Below, one piece after another: positions 34,362 through 47,952 of a DNA stretch of 64,000 bases (the stretch's first letter is position 1; each line of letters starts with the position of its first letter). A program made the translations under genes and the position numbers. Origin of the DNA: Zeugodacus cucurbitae (lineage: Eukaryota > Arthropoda > Insecta > Diptera > Tephritidae); NCBI RefSeq assembly GCF_028554725.1, contig NC_071671.1, forward strand, positions 42,354,001 through 42,418,000, read 5' to 3'. The notes under the pieces are model-generated. The model was not told where the DNA came from. It ran no database searches and saw nothing but the letters and a program-made list of their open reading frames with translations.

Positions 34362-36689
34362 ACTCGGTTACGAAGGGATACTTTCCACGGTTCTCAATAC
34401 TCTAACATAAGAGAAATTGGGCAGCCCGGATGGAAGTTTGGTAAATTTGACCGAGTTATTTAGATGAGGCTTATTAGGGTAACAATGGTAAGTAATTGCA
34501 AATCGACTCCGTTATAGAACTTTCTATTTGTTGGCTTAATAATATTATGATTGCGTTCATATGTAAAAACCAACCTCTTCAGAGACCAAAGGACCTATAT
34601 TCATCAAAATCTGAAAAAATCTTTAGTCTAGGACTATAAAAAAAATAATAAAAATACGAGATGAATATCGAATCAAAATCCGAAACTCTTGGGATATTGT
34701 TCTGATAAATGTACTGGTCCTAAATACAGTTCAAGAAGTGGTGATATTAAGGCATCAAATGAATTAGTTCCTGGAGTATTAGATAATAAATTGTAGGGAT
34801 TCCGAAATTAAACGAAATAGCGAATTTGTTAAAAAAAACTTATAAATAGGATAGACCCTATCCTTGATATTATACTGTGCTAGTAGAGTAAATGAGAGTA
34901 TCTTACCGAAAACTGTTATTTGCAGTCATTACAAAATTGTCTTAGATTTTAGGTACTTGTCTTTGCTTAGTAAGGAAGAAAACCCTTTGTAATCGCTTCA
35001 ATTTCACAAAGCACACTTAAATCTCTTGTATTTCAATGTCAAATAAAACCGTTTGCATTTTCATTTATTCATATAACATTCACATGAGTACCTATTTCCT
35101 TTCGATTCAATTACTCAGTTAACCACTTGTCACGCAAATTTCAAAGACCGACAATGACTTCACTCATTATGCGTCACTGAATGCCCCATGCCAATGCCAA
35201 GCCATTAAGCCCATATAACAGGGCAACCGTAAGAAAATTTGGACTTTCAATATAAATAAGAGTATAAATAACTTGAAGAGCAAATTCAATGAGTTCAATT
35301 TAATGCACTTCACCGAATGAAAGGGCACACAATATGCCATTAAAGCAATTTCACACAACGAATTCTGCATGCCCACGCCTTCTTCGCCGGCACTCAGGAA
35401 AAAGGCGGTTGGTAGTGCCCTCAGTGGGTGGAGAAGATGAGTGACACAGGCAAGAAAAGCACTAAAACGGAAAGAAGCTGCACGAAAATTTAAAAGCTTT
35501 AAATGAATTCCGTACTTCAGTGTGCGTTTTCGACCTTTTTGAGCGCTCGCCATTTACACCTTCTTCTAAATGCTTTTGTTATGACTGCCTTTAACTGCTT
35601 GTTTCATTTTCGTTTTTTTTTTTTTTTGTGTTGTTTGCTCACTCGTATGTTCTTTATTTTCTTGTTTACCCAATACTTTTTGGCTTTCTTATCAAGTGGC
35701 GAGCACTCCACCAGCCAGCCAGCCACTAACCAGCTACAATGGTGTGGTTCTCATGGCAATCGGTGTAGTTCCGTTTTGTTTTGGTTTTTGTCGCTTTGTT
35801 TTCTTGTTCAAATCGCACGTGCATGGCAACACTGCTATTTCCTGTTTTATTTCCGGCAATTAGCACATTTTAAAAGGCACAATGAACATACAACCTGAAT
35901 GCACCAGTGTGTAGCAGGAGTACGACCCGCTCATCACTCCCATTTCACTCTCAATATATGTACGTAGGTACGTTTCGAGTAGATAAGTAATTGTGATAAT
36001 GACGGTAATACCACTCGCAATGATGACGATGCTGTCTCACAGTCACACATACAAATCCAGACAAACGCATGCAGCCATGTAAGAAGTCAAGCGAAATGAC
36101 GTGAAGTGAAGTGAAATGGGAGAGCAAATAAATGGAATGTAGTCCGTTATAATGTGCTAATGGGATCATGCCCATATTTGGGTGGAAAGTGTGCTTGTGT
36201 GGGGAAGAATGTTGGGCGAGAGATAAATTTATTCCGTAGTTGAGGTTAATTGGCTAAAATACAAAACTGAATTGTAAAAATGTGCAGAAATTGTGGGGAG
36301 CCAGAAAGATTTGGTTTCAAATTGAAATTTGTGCGCATTGATTTTTGGCCGAAGTAGTGGCGTAAAATCCGTAGATTTCACTTAATAGATGGCAGAAATT
36401 AGTTGAAAGATTTAAAAATTTAAAGTCGCACAATTTGAGAAGTTTACGTAAATGAAAAATTCGGAAGATGAAGTTAAGAATAGCTCAAGCATAGCAATCA
36501 GAGTGCCAATCACACATTCAAATATTTTCAAAACCGGATTCCTGGTATGAACCCACGAACATATAACGGTTTCCTTGTAAAGATAGTTTCGTCCGCACAT
36601 TGCCGTAGGGAGATGAGAAAAGTAATGGTTATAGATAAGAGAGAGAAATATCGAAACATTTAGATTTCATCTGAAATTCATGCTACACG
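34362..36689. other. Unique non-coding sequence
   Basis: Includes a poly-T run at about 35610-35626. No recognisable element or gene. Confidence 0.45.
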
Positions 36690-37060
36690 TTATTATATCT
36701 TGCAAGATGTTGCAAATATTATAATAGTTTTGCTCACATTACGGTTTTTTGTGAGTCCTAAAACTAAACGAATTAGGTATAGAGGTATATATAACAAAGT
36801 GAAATGAGTTAACAACCATACCTACTACTCATATAATACAATTTTGAATTCCATTTCATTCATTAAATTCCCAAAATATATGTACATCAAGAACCAATCA
36901 AGTTACCGGAACAAAACTTTACACAAATCTGCATTTGAGGTGTGGCATCACTTATGGAAAAATCGTCGAAATCGGACTATCAATTTTCAAGACCCCTGAT
37001 ATTGAACTTGAAGACCTTAGGATAATTATTTACCGAAACTACCGGTAAATATCTCAGATT
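36690..37060 (-). repeat. HBR repeat copy, partial
   Basis: In minus orientation the blocks AACTAAACGAATTAGGTATAG, CATATAATACAATTTTGAATTCC and TCGGACTATCAATTTTCAAG match HBR. The middle portion is deleted and both termini have decayed. Confidence 0.72.
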
Positions 37061-39159
37061 GTATAGAGAAAATCGGTGGTGCATATAACACCGACAGAAT
37101 CGCGTGGAAGCAATAAAGGTAAAGGGTAAAAAAAAACAATACAGGTAAAAGGTAAATAAAATAATTGTCTCATGTCTAAAAAATCGCCAACCAAATGAAA
37201 ATCTTTTAGATGACAGAAATAATATGTAACGGAGTTAGATTTTCTCAAAAGCTTTAAAATGTGCCACGGTCGATCCTGTGGCGATTATCGACCTTTTTTG
37301 GACGATTTAAGTAGTGCAACATCTCCTAAACTCAAAACTCAAACTCAACCGGTGATTTGCATTCTAACGATTTTGCCTTACACACTTTCCAAAGTGATAT
37401 AGAATGCCGAATTCCATCAAAGTTCTGCTTTATGCATTATGTTTTAACTTTCATTTAATATAACATTTTATCATTCGACTTTTAAAGGAAGCTTTACAAG
37501 CCTATAAATAACAGAAATTTATTCGATTTAGAATGCTAATTTGTTTAGAGCAAAAATAAATTTTAATCATTCTATTCTCGAAGCGACAGTAATAAGCTTC
37601 AGATGAGTGTGAGCGTTCACATGGGCAGCAAAGAAAATGATATGAGGAACCATTCAACACGGTTAGGCACTTTGTAATATGAAGCTTATATCTATATATG
37701 TATGTATGTATGTACATTTTCGTAGTGCAGCTAAGTTGCTTCTCTCATAGGGTACTACGAACTGTAATCGGATTATAAATGGCATTCATCAAGACAATCT
37801 CCATTTCCTTTGTAATAGCAGTGTGAGTACCAGCAAATTGCCGGTAAGGGAATAATGCGCAGCAACTCTAGGAACCCAATTAATTCTAGCACAATTATTT
37901 GCATAGCAGTTCAATGGCATAGCAATACAACGCTTTGTATTTATTGTTGCAGAATTGCCCTTTGATCTTTATAGGGTTAATGTCGAGTCAACATTTGAAA
38001 TGTTGGCCGCTCAAAAATATCAACACTATAATAGGTCGGAGTGCTAAGACCTCGTGGATAATTTATGGTTAGTGTTGGAAAAATTTTATTGCGCTTTGAA
38101 CGAACAAACATTATTCCCAGATATCTATTTAGTAAAAGGAAACCCTCTTTCCTGCATTTTATTAGGTTAGGTTTTTGAGGCTTACTCAAGTCTTATTGTT
38201 TACTCAAGTCTTATGCATATTGTCTCAGTCTTCAAACCGACACGTGCTGTGTACCTTGGCACACGTGTAGAATCAGTAAGCAAGCATTATTATATACATA
38301 TGTATGTACATTAGTAGATGCATTTATTTATAAACCGTTTGTTTTATATAAATTTTTTCATTCTTTTGTTTTTGCAAAATGTAAACGCGTTTGTGTGTCC
38401 CACATACAAATGACTGTTTATACACAACAATTAAAGAGAAAACTACCACACAAACACTCACGTCTGTCACACACAAAGTTGGAAAATGAGAGAGGGAGTG
38501 TGAAATGTACGGAATATAGCATCTGTGGGGGCGCCCACACATCCGGCTGTTTGCAGAAATGTACACCTGCAATAAAAGGTAATAAAATCAAATAAAATGA
38601 CAAGTGAATGGAACCGACTGTACAACATTACAAAGGGCCACTCATAAATGCACACTACAAAGAATGGGTATATTTCAAATACTGGTGCTCCTAGGAGAGT
38701 GGTTCATTTATTAATACATTTTTAATAAGTGGTGGTCGCGTGGTTGTGGTGTAAACTTAAAAGAGACTAAATTGTCATTCCTGGAAATTCTTTAAGTAAA
38801 TAAGTAATTATTATAAATCTATAGCCTACAATTAGGCGCATGTATAATTATTCTCCAAGAAATTTACCTATTATTTAAACAAATCTGCGGTTAATAAAAC
38901 CGGTAGACGTAGTAAGAAACACGTACTATCATTATTTTGAGGGCTAAGCTTAAAATATATATAAACATTTAATAAAGGACCCAAATCCACAACTGTCCAT
39001 AGACTTGTTATATTTCTGCTTCCCGGGTCTACATTTTCTAATCATACAATCATCATGAGTGAAATAATATATTCCACAAATATATCATAACATTTTCGCA
39101 CAGCCAAATTAATTTAATACATTAAAATTATAATTGAAAAGCTAGTTTTTGCTCGATTA
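37061..39159. other. Unique non-coding sequence
   Basis: Contains TATG/TATA short tracts near 37690-37712 and 38290. No gene recognised. Confidence 0.45.
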
Positions 39160-39405
39160 ACGATCAGTTGGCTAGGTCATGTTGTTCAAATGGACGAAAG
39201 CGCTCCAGCTCCGAAAGTTTTCGATGCAGTAACTGCTGGTGGAAGCCGAGGAAAAGGGAGGCCTCGCCTCCGATGGAAGGACCAGGTGGAGAAGGACCTG
39301 TCTTCACTTGGTATTACCAATTGGCGCCAAACTTCAAAGGAGAGATGCGTGGCGCGCTGTTGTGGACTCGGATATAACCGCGGAAGCGGTGTCTACGCCA
39401 TTCAA
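39160..39405 (+). pseudogene. RTE-type LINE C-terminal fragment
   Basis: Codes for WLGHVVQMDESAPAPKVFDA, then GGSRGKGRPRLRWKDQVEKD and LGITNWRQTSKE, the conserved C-terminal tail of the RTE polymerase. The last part is frameshifted (ARCCGLGYNR in place of the WRTIVDSAIT-type ending). Severely 5'-truncated. Divergence from the copy at 54158 suggests an older insertion. Confidence 0.88.
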
Positions 39406-39843
39406 GAAGAAGAAATACATGAAATAATATTCTAGAGATGACATGTGCATCTAAGTTGTTAAATTGCTAAATCAAATACATATGCTCTTAGTTTGTACTT
39501 TTCTGTAGGTCAATCTGTCGTGCAAACACCTCTTGATATACTAATTTCTCGACCAAATGCTTTGTTCAGTGTGAGTATTCTAACACAGATCGAAATCAAA
39601 TGGAGGACCTTAATTCAATTATTATTTTATCAGATTTGGTTCTATATATCGATATGAAAATCTCAACATGAAAATGAATCTTCGATTCACCAACCGTTTG
39701 AGAGTAGTGAATCGAACATTCATTTCAGGAGACCCTACATCCATGCTAACTTGTTAAACACTATTTTTACCATCCAATATGTTCAATATTCACCACTAAT
39801 AATACTAAAATTCCCATAAAGTATCTAGTCATCTTTCGAAATA

Positions 39844-39973
39844 CAGTTGAACTTCGCTAACTCGAATCACCATAATCCATAAAAACTTCAAGCTAGTCCT
39901 CTATCCAAGGTAATTTGTATAAAATTTTACTTCTATTGCCAATTCAAGAGTTCGAGTTATGGAAGTTCAGTTG
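39844..39973. mobile_element. Tiny pogo-like MITE (130 bp)
   Basis: The ends CAGTTGAACTTCGCTAACTC and, inverted, CAACTGAACTTCCATAACTC are imperfect terminal repeats between TA dinucleotides (39842-39843 and 39974-39975). Noncoding. Confidence 0.72.
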
Positions 39974-42229
39974 TATCTTCTCATCCGAAGTTGCTATATT
40001 TAAAGTACAAATCTTGCCATATGTTTGATCCAAAATGGGACATTTTTTTCGTTAATGATACTAGTTCCCAAATAGAGATCTTATCAACTACTTCGAAGTT
40101 TATATGCCTCCATAACTAGTAAAAATAAAAGTACTTTCCGAAATGATTCTACTTAGACCAAATACCGCCTATTCTATCGTTACATATGTATATATATGTT
40201 TTGTATTAACATTTACACAATTGTTGCGAAATAAAAGAACGAGGTATTCCAGCATTTGCCACACCAGCACCCCTAAAGGCAATGGCGGCAGCAGCAAAGT
40301 GGCCCAACGCTTAGTGGCAACACGTTGGCAGTGAATAATAGAGCAGTGGTAAGGTTAGCGAGGTGAATTCACCAAACAACAGACAACTCAGCGTGTGGAT
40401 GAGGTTTGCCAAGTGCTTGGCTTAATGCACTGTCGCGCTAAAGACAAGCTTACACACACAATCATTGGCAGACAGTGTTGCCGAAGGACAATGCGGACAG
40501 TGGAAGGATTTTTGCAAATACAAAGCAGCAGCTTCTAACAAACAAATAAACGAGTTCACATATGCGCCGCCACCACACGCACGACTTAGACAACCGCTGT
40601 AACAGAGGACTGTGCATTATGAGAAGTCTATTTGTATGTGTGTGTGGGTATGGGACTGTGAAGTATATGCTCGGCAGCACAAAGCATACAAATGACAGCG
40701 CACATGAGCGCTTCTACCGTTACTCACATAACGGTAAACAGTGGTGTGTGTTCATTTAACGCTTGGCTTTTATGGTTACTGCTTGCTACTTGCTGCTTGT
40801 TGGGATTCACCTGCTATTAACGCCGTCTGCGTAAGGAAAACCACCTGCGACTGTTTACTTGCCACCCTGTGAGCGACAGCAATTCAGTTGTTCACTTTGT
40901 TGCTCTATTTTCTGTGGCGACTTTTTCTGCTTCGTTATAATTTTGCGCTTTTCCCGTTGTTCCGTTATCCACTTGGCTTATTTTGCTTTTCTTCGCTTTT
41001 AAGAGCAGGAAATTGTTGTTATTTTGGGATGAGCGCAGGAAAAAAATACGCGTTACATAACTCTATAGCTTGTAATGCTGTAAATATGTATGTAAATTTG
41101 TGAATTTATGTATATATGTATACATGTGTGAGTGTCCAAAAGCGAGTCTTAGTTTGAGAAGGCACACTTATCCTTATTGTTCACAGGTATGTCGCCACAG
41201 CTGTAGCTCAGAAGTAGAAAGAGAGTACATACACACATTTACCTCAGCATAGCAGTAATTAGTGTTCATTAAGGCGATGCACGAAAATTTTATATTGCTG
41301 ATCCAAACAGAGTAGGCACATACACACACATACATTTATATGTATATATGTAGAGGCGCACAGATTTATACCAACCGCCTGCTGTTAACATAAACCGTAA
41401 GCTAAAGTAAACAAGCTTACCTCAACAGAAACATTCTGAGAAGTACATCTGCACTTATATATATATGTATATATGCAGTATGTATATATGTATGACTATT
41501 TAAATGGATATGTACAAGCCTGATTGTCGAGCTTAAAATGTGGTATACAAAATCCTGGAGAATATGCTTAATTTAACTTCACAGAAGACCTTACTTAAGA
41601 AGTATTTGTGTGGCAACATTGTTGCTGACTTCTCTGCGGCAAGTACATGTATCTACCTGTATACATATACTCATTCACTACTGCAACAAGCATATGAAGA
41701 AGAAGACGAACATAGAAATTGTTAATGTTTTGAGTACAGATTTTGATCGAAAATGCCGGATAATATTTGACCAAATTACAGTATATATGTATGGATTAAT
41801 TTTGTTCGTCATGTTTATGTGTGTATGTGAGTACATCATGAAGTCAGCTTCAATTAATAACAATTTAAGGAATTTCAGGATTTTGTATTAAGATAAATAA
41901 TAACAGCAATCGTCTCCAGAATCAATTTCAGTAATTTTCTTCAATTAAACTAGTTAAATTATGTACTTTCCGCTTAAAGCAAGAAATATATTATTATTTG
42001 CTTAAGGCTATTATATTAAGTTAAGTACAAGTGTTACACTTAACATATGATACCAAAAACCACCTAATAAGAGTTTAGTGGTATCGTTTACCTCACGGTT
42101 GTATTTTTTCATCTTAAAATACTTACAATATTGTTATATATTTTTGTTTTTAGTTCGCTGAAATAGAAATTCGCTTAAGCATAAGTCGATATTATTAAAT
42201 GATATAAAGTCCAACAGTATGGTTGATAC
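39974..42229. other. Unique non-coding sequence
   Basis: Contains many TATATGTATA tracts (e.g. 41455-41495). Frames are short and low complexity. The 40240-40700 part is less A+T-rich, but no exon is recognisable. Confidence 0.45.
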
Positions 42230-42370
42230 AGTAGCCTTGGTCTGCCAGATCTTCAGATTTGATTCCGTTGACCTCTTTTATTTTGTTGTTAACGGAGCCT
42301 TAAAGAGCTCAAAGCAAACACTCTGGCAAAATCACGGCTATGCTGCCTGATATGCTCGAAAAAAATTAAA
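42230..42370 (+). pseudogene. Mariner transposase C-terminal relic
   Basis: Aligns base by base, with gaps, to 6757-6915 of the intact mariner. GCCAGATCTTCAGATTTGAT corresponds to the catalytic-aspartate region of WPPRSCDLTP, and GATATGCTCGAAAAA corresponds to AEMLEK. Only about 140 bp survive and the frame is broken. Confidence 0.5.
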
Positions 42371-43111
42371 ATTTAAGAATTTTGTGGCTAAGGTATACAT
42401 TAAATTAGTAAATCTTTCAATGCAGAGAAAAAATTCTTACGCATAAAGACGAAAACATTATAGCCGATAAATTTTAAAATGATTGATATTATTGTAGATC
42501 TGTGTTAAGCGTAAATCATCATAATTTGTAAAACTTTGATTTTTTTAATCGTATATTGGAGAAAGTAACAAATGACCAAATTTCATAGTTGGCTTTATCT
42601 TGGCTTTGGTGACGATATTGATTACCTTCTTCACAGCCAGTCTGGTTCTTTTGCAAAGTTTAATGTTGATTTATGTTACGCAGCATGATGACAACTCACA
42701 CTAGATACTTTTAATTTCAAGTGAGTGGGGATAGTCCAGCAATTTAAAATAGTCTGTGGGATAATTGAATACGTCATCCTGGTTTGTAGCTGTGTCAACT
42801 CTCCTTTAACGAAATTCCAAATTGTCGCATTAAGATCAAAGAGATCCTTGTTTTTTTACCACCACTATAGGTCATTCAATCAGCCATTTATGTTTATTAT
42901 ATTATGGTTTCATGTCAGGAAAAACACGATGAATATGCTCCTCTTTCGAGGCCATGAAGTGACAGAAACCCGTTAAAAATGTTATTAATCCATCGAGGTG
43001 TCCACTGCGTCGCTACCATTTTCAACTATTTCTACAATCGCAGTATGATATTGTTGGAAAAACACTCGTATGTTATTTGTTAATTGGCGATTCTTTATGT
43101 GTCGTCACAAA

Positions 43112-43390
43112 TTACATAGATGATTTTAGGAATGTGATTAGTTCGTCAACAACAGTTGATCCAGGAATAGTCTGGCGAAAATCACCTGCCAACAGAATAA
43201 TGGTTTCACCAAAAATATTTTCGTTGTCGCGTAAATCTTTTAAAGTCCTGTGCAGTACCTCCAGCGACTTGAATATCAGGAAAATCTTCTTTATAGCTCT
43301 TTTTTTGCAGACTGGTGTTTCGTTGATTTGCAATTTAGGAGTAATATCAAGTTCGATTTTATCGTTTTTCTGCCTACTAACAGGTGCCAA
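43112..43390 (-). pseudogene. Helitron helicase fragment
   Basis: The 92-codon frame contains SLEVLHRTLKDLRDNENIFG, ILLAGDFRQTIP and VVDELITFLKSSM. These belong to the Pif1-like helicase of Helitron Rep/Hel proteins; GDFRQT is the conserved motif after the Walker B region. The Rep nuclease, Walker A and the rest of the helicase are missing or scrambled, and the adjoining sequence toward 42400 encodes the C-terminus in broken frames. Non-functional. Confidence 0.85.
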
Positions 43391-43424
43391 GTTGCCCCTA
43401 TTCCCATTATAACTGGGCGTTGAA

Positions 43425-43575
43425 AATGAACCCTCATGTAATATATATATGCTGATTTTCGTTATTCTATTGGACTTTATTTCAATGGATTTAAGTTTGT
43501 AATAAAATTACATCAATAAATTGTGAGAGTATAAAATGTTCGGTTGCCTTTCCCTTCTTGTTACAAATTGTTTTG
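43425..43575 (-). repeat. HBR hairpin-end fragment inside Helitron C
   Basis: Matches the HBR end: CTGATTTTCGTTATTCTAT, ATCAATAAATTGTGAGAGTA and AAATGTTCGGTTGC. The palindrome is truncated. The junction with Helitron sequence is the same as in Helitron A. Confidence 0.75.
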
Positions 43576-44033
43576 GGCTATCGACACAGCCTTATACAAT
43601 TGAACAATGATAAAAATATTTTAACAATGACAACTTTCAAAATATTATTATTTTTGTTTTGTTTTTTTTTTTTATCATTTTGTTGTCAATTCAAATAAAA
43701 TCATCTTCTTGTTATCTTTCTCACAATTTTTCGATATATACTTACTTTCTAATCCTTCCCTGGCCTTCCATAAATATTTCAAAACTAAAATTAGCCAGAT
43801 CGGTTTGGCCCTTCTCGACTTTTTTCGAGACTAACGACACAAATTGTTTGTATGGGTGATTAGAAAATTGTGGATTTAAGATTTTTTCAGGCAATTTTTC
43901 TTATTGTTCTCTCCGTAAGAACCATCCCGGTACCTCTAAAAACATTCTAAACAAAGAATTTGCGAAATCGGTTCAGCGGTTCTCGAATTATGCGCTTAGC
44001 AACACATTTTGTGATTCATTTTTATATTATAGA

Positions 44034-44115
44034 TGTTGGTATATACAAAACATAAAACATGCCACACGGTTTTTTAATTAAACTTGGCTGACAAGTGATA
44101 CCTCTAAATGGCGAT
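44034..44115. other. Flank of LINE tail insertion
   Basis: A short unassigned stretch; it carries the left copy of TCTAAATGGCGAT at 44103-44115. Confidence 0.4.
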
Positions 44116-44294
44116 GCAGCCTAGTTGTTGTCGAAGTCAAAGTCGGGAGGCCCAAGAAACGTGCTGTTTCGATAGAGTCGGACCAAAGGAAAGGGGTGTT
44201 AGATGAGTAGGGTTCGTTGGGCATGCAAAGAGGTGACTAGTATTATGCGTGGACTCATTGCATGCAGGACATGTATTCTATATGTCGGGGTTCA
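44116..44294 (-). pseudogene. 179-bp LINE tail insertion with 13-bp duplication
   Basis: On the minus strand this reads NTCPACNESTHNTSHLFACP, followed by TNPTHLTPLS. That is the CCHC tail of Jockey-group polymerases, and it ends at a stop only about five bases before the insertion boundary. Perfect 13-bp duplications TCTAAATGGCGAT flank it (44103-44115 and 44295-44307). It is an extreme 5'-truncated insertion, from a LINE family different from the other copies here. Confidence 0.85.
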
Positions 44295-44307
44295 TCTAAA
44301 TGGCGAT

Positions 44308-47300
44308 CCTTACTGCTTCCTGTGTAGCAGACTTATAAAAAAGTGTGTCAAGATGTTTGTCAAGAATTAAAGAAATAGTGATAACATATATTCCGTACCG
44401 CTACTTTTTTGAAGTATGTAGTTTAAAATAAGCTGGTGAGTTAGGCTAATAACTGTGAAAGTCTGACAGTTCGTTTCGATTACGACATTACTTGTCGCAG
44501 CCATTTATCATCTTTGATGATACGTAACATATTCTCGCTTGTAGTGGAGCGTTCGTTGTTTTTATAAAAATCGAATGATCTGATGAATCGATTCTTAAAA
44601 TAATCTAATTTTCAAAACAACATTTCTTGCTTGTTTAATACGATACATATACTAAATCAAGCTTATTTACGATATTCAAATGATATAGTTTCTATGAATT
44701 ACCTAAACAAAGTAAGGAAGAATTTTCAAAACATCATAATTTTAGACGCGAAATTCTGTTCCACGGTCATTAAAAGTTAGACTGACCCATTTTACTAGCA
44801 TTATATTATTGCTGACACATAAATTTTTATTAGCTCATATTTAAAAGCAACCGAATATTAAATTCTAATACTCAGCGAGTTTACACATCTACCTTGTACT
44901 ACAACAAACAATCAGTTGCATTGTACGAGTACGCATTGTCAAAGTTTAACAACTTTCATGCCACCCAAACCACTCACAATGATGATGGAAACCACAATGT
45001 CACAATCCGTAAAACCACGAATTATTTGAAGAATATTGATTGCAAATCAAAAACAAAATAGAAAAACACATATTTTACATAATGAAATTGTCTGATGTTA
45101 ATATAAACAAAATTTGACGAAAATTCAGGCTCAGATTTATATGTTTTTATGAAAATCCTACAGACATACATAGACCATATAGTACATATTATTATTGTTA
45201 CAAAAATTATTTAAAAATGGCATGCATATAAACAACAGCGCAAAACGTCAGAGATACAAATTCGCAACAGAATTTCGATGTCCTTGGAATTTCGATGTTT
45301 TCAATATGGTGCCACTGGAGTAAAGTTAATCCATAGAACTGTTTTATTAGCAAAGACAAAAAGATTTGTACCGAGCCATCTTCATCATCAAAAATAAATT
45401 AATAACATGTAATAATACCTTATTTTGTAATCCCATACATTACAGCGCAGAAGAAAAAAAGAAAACCTTTGATTGTTATGAAAAAGGACTTAAGGGTTAA
45501 ATAAACCAATTGACAGTAGACTGCGAGACATTAATTACAATTTTATTAAGGCCTAGTAAAATAAATCCACATTGACTTTCAGTTTTCTTTGATAACTTGT
45601 TTGAAGTTTATTTTCTCTTATAAACTGTCGTTCCTATTGACAAAAACCTGGGACAAGCCATTTTCACAAGCTTCTCTTCATGAAAATTTTTCATCCACAA
45701 AATCATTCGAACATCACAACACAGCTCCCGAGCTTCTGATGAGTCACAATCAATATCTCACATATTGGCATTGTCCACAATACCTCTACTTCATCCGAAT
45801 TAAGAGTATGACCGTAGAGCAGCCGCTCATAGTATGTGATTCGCTGCCAATCTCACCAAAAAGTTTTTTGTACGAAATCTTATCTTTCAAACGCCGCATT
45901 TAGCAGTCTATGGGAGATCCATGGAATCAGACATTTAACCTAACCCAATGCCACATAACGAAAAATAGCTTGCAGCTCTTTCACTACAATACTACACAAT
46001 ACTGCATTCAAATAGTTTCAGTTTATTTAAAGCACCCCTTATATGTGAAAGCACCGAACGTTTTCGAACTACTCGCAGCCAAATAAATGTAATACCGTGC
46101 AATCCTTCCACCCAAAACAATAATTTTATGGAGTCGTTAAAGCCTCGCAGTGGCATTTAAACAACTGGAACATTTCAAGCCAAGCTGAGCTGCGCGCGAA
46201 GGGCGTTGAAGCGGAAGTGTAGTGCAATGCACTGTTGATAAATTTGAAATTGACAAATTGTATCGCCGGCAGGGTTGACATTTCACTTTGGACCGGCTGC
46301 CGGTCATGCGAAGCTATGCAAACAATCAAATTGGCACACAAGGCACACCATTTCAAAACGAAAACACTCGCATTCTACATATGAGACAGTATTTATAACT
46401 GTATGTATGTATATAAATTGTATGTGCGGTAAGTTGCTGTTTTTAGTGGCAGTGTACTATGGCATTTGGGCCAATTTAAAAGCTACTCGCGCTCCAGTGC
46501 ATTTGCTATTCTTCGGCGTCACTTCGCCGCACTTCATTTTATGCCGTTTGTTTTTGTTGTTGTTGTTGCATCGATCGCTGCATAAAACAATTTATTTCCA
46601 TTGACGTTTGTCGTGTACACATCGGAGTGTTGTAAATTATTATTGCTATAAAAGAGACGTTCGATAGACCCAAAGCGATATCGCAATGAATTGCCTCCAC
46701 CCTTGCTTGTATGTATGTACATATGTAGGCTTGTACTCGTATACCAGTGAAAGCAAATAGCGTAATTTAATTACAACCAAATCGCTCTCAATCATTGTCC
46801 AATTGGGGGTTAGATTGCTGAACATAGCCAAATAACCTATTAACAGCGAATTTAGATCTTCTTTGGCTCATTCCCTATAGATTTAAAGGAAGTTCTTATG
46901 AATACTGGTATATAGTGGACTAGGCCTCTCATAAAAACTTCTGAAACTATTTTGTTTGCCTAATATTTTTTGGCAATTTCCTGGCTATTCATTATAACAA
47001 TCGACGAATTTACGAAAATCGTAACACCTTCTTGTGGGTGTAGGTACTAGATAAGCGTAATTTAAGTTGATCTGTTTTAATTTCCTGGTTGGAAGCTTTC
47101 CACGTGGCCTAGAAGTGAATATTTCCTTATTGACTATTCAACTTATCTGTATTTGAATATACCACACCTAATATTCACACTTAATTTCATTATGGCATCT
47201 CAATTGCAATACATACACTTATTTCTCTAAATTCGGTATATTGTGGTTCACAATCGTATGAACCGATTTTATAAACTTTTAGTAGCAAACATTTAATGTG

Positions 47301-47571
47301 GAAGATAAGGAAAGATTTCATCCCATTTTGATACCGAATGACAACCATATTATGCAATGTCATTCTTACTGATCGATAAATAAAAATTAAGTTAAAGAAG
47401 TAAAGTAAAGGAATCATGTGGACCGGTTTCATTAATTTTAATAACAAATTTACCAATATCAATCACAATCTGACAAATAAATACAAGTTGACCAGATAAG
47501 CATTCTTTATGTGATTTTTGTTAATAGGATTTTGGAGAACATATATGTATGTGATTGTCGTAAGCACAACT
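44308..47571. other. Unique non-coding sequence
   Basis: A TTG tract lies at about 46552-46567. A frame at 45589-45903 (104 codons) is not recognised; it ends near TAACCTAACCC at 45938-45948, which may be an old LINE tail. Nothing else is assignable. Confidence 0.4.
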
Positions 47572-47655
47572 TACGCAATTATAGCCGAATCAATAATAGC
47601 GCGTCATTGGTTTCTTTTTCTGACAATTCGGCACCAGTTGGAAATACCAGGTGAA
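47572..47655 (-). pseudogene. RTE-type LINE 3' scrap
   Basis: Matches 54180-54260 in the same orientation (ATTATAGCCGAATCAATAAT and TTCGGCACCAGTTGGAAAT blocks), covering only the last codons and the 3' end. It abuts an HBR copy. Confidence 0.65.
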
Positions 47656-47952
47656 ACCTGTTCGCAAAGGTTAGGTTGAAAATTACTAAAAGTGCGTTTA
47701 CTCACTAAAGAAATGGCAGAGGAAAGCTACACTCTTTTTTTTATTGGAAAAAGGGCGTGGCGTCGTCCAATTATGGGTAAAAAACCATATCTCAAATACT
47801 ACTCGACCACCCTGATAACACGGATGGAAAATGGACGAAATCGGTTCACAACCACGACTACTTTACATATAATTCAATTTTAAATTCCATCCGATCCTTC
47901 ACTTTATAATGTACACATAAGGAAACAATGAAGATAGCGGAATAAAACTGTA

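Larger units (their letters stand above)
42378..44033 (-). mobile_element. Helitron C, degenerate
   Basis: The minus-strand 5' end is TCTATAATATAAAAATGAAT (from 44033), a typical fly Helitron start. The other end carries the AATTTAATGTATACCTTAGCC block of the helicase 3' end but lacks the CTAG terminus. Helicase coding is recognisable at 43112-43390. A middle portion (43425-43740) is collinear with 10205-10560 of Helitron A, including an HBR tail. Confidence 0.8.

Noticed and set aside
35167..35898. Open frames of 128-131 codons on both strands
   Set aside because: Mutually overlapping on opposite strands, phenylalanine/leucine-rich low complexity, no start context or domain.
45589..45903. 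104-codon frame as a host gene
   Set aside because: No domain, no splice context, and a nearby TAACCTAACCC hints at an old LINE tail; too weak to call.
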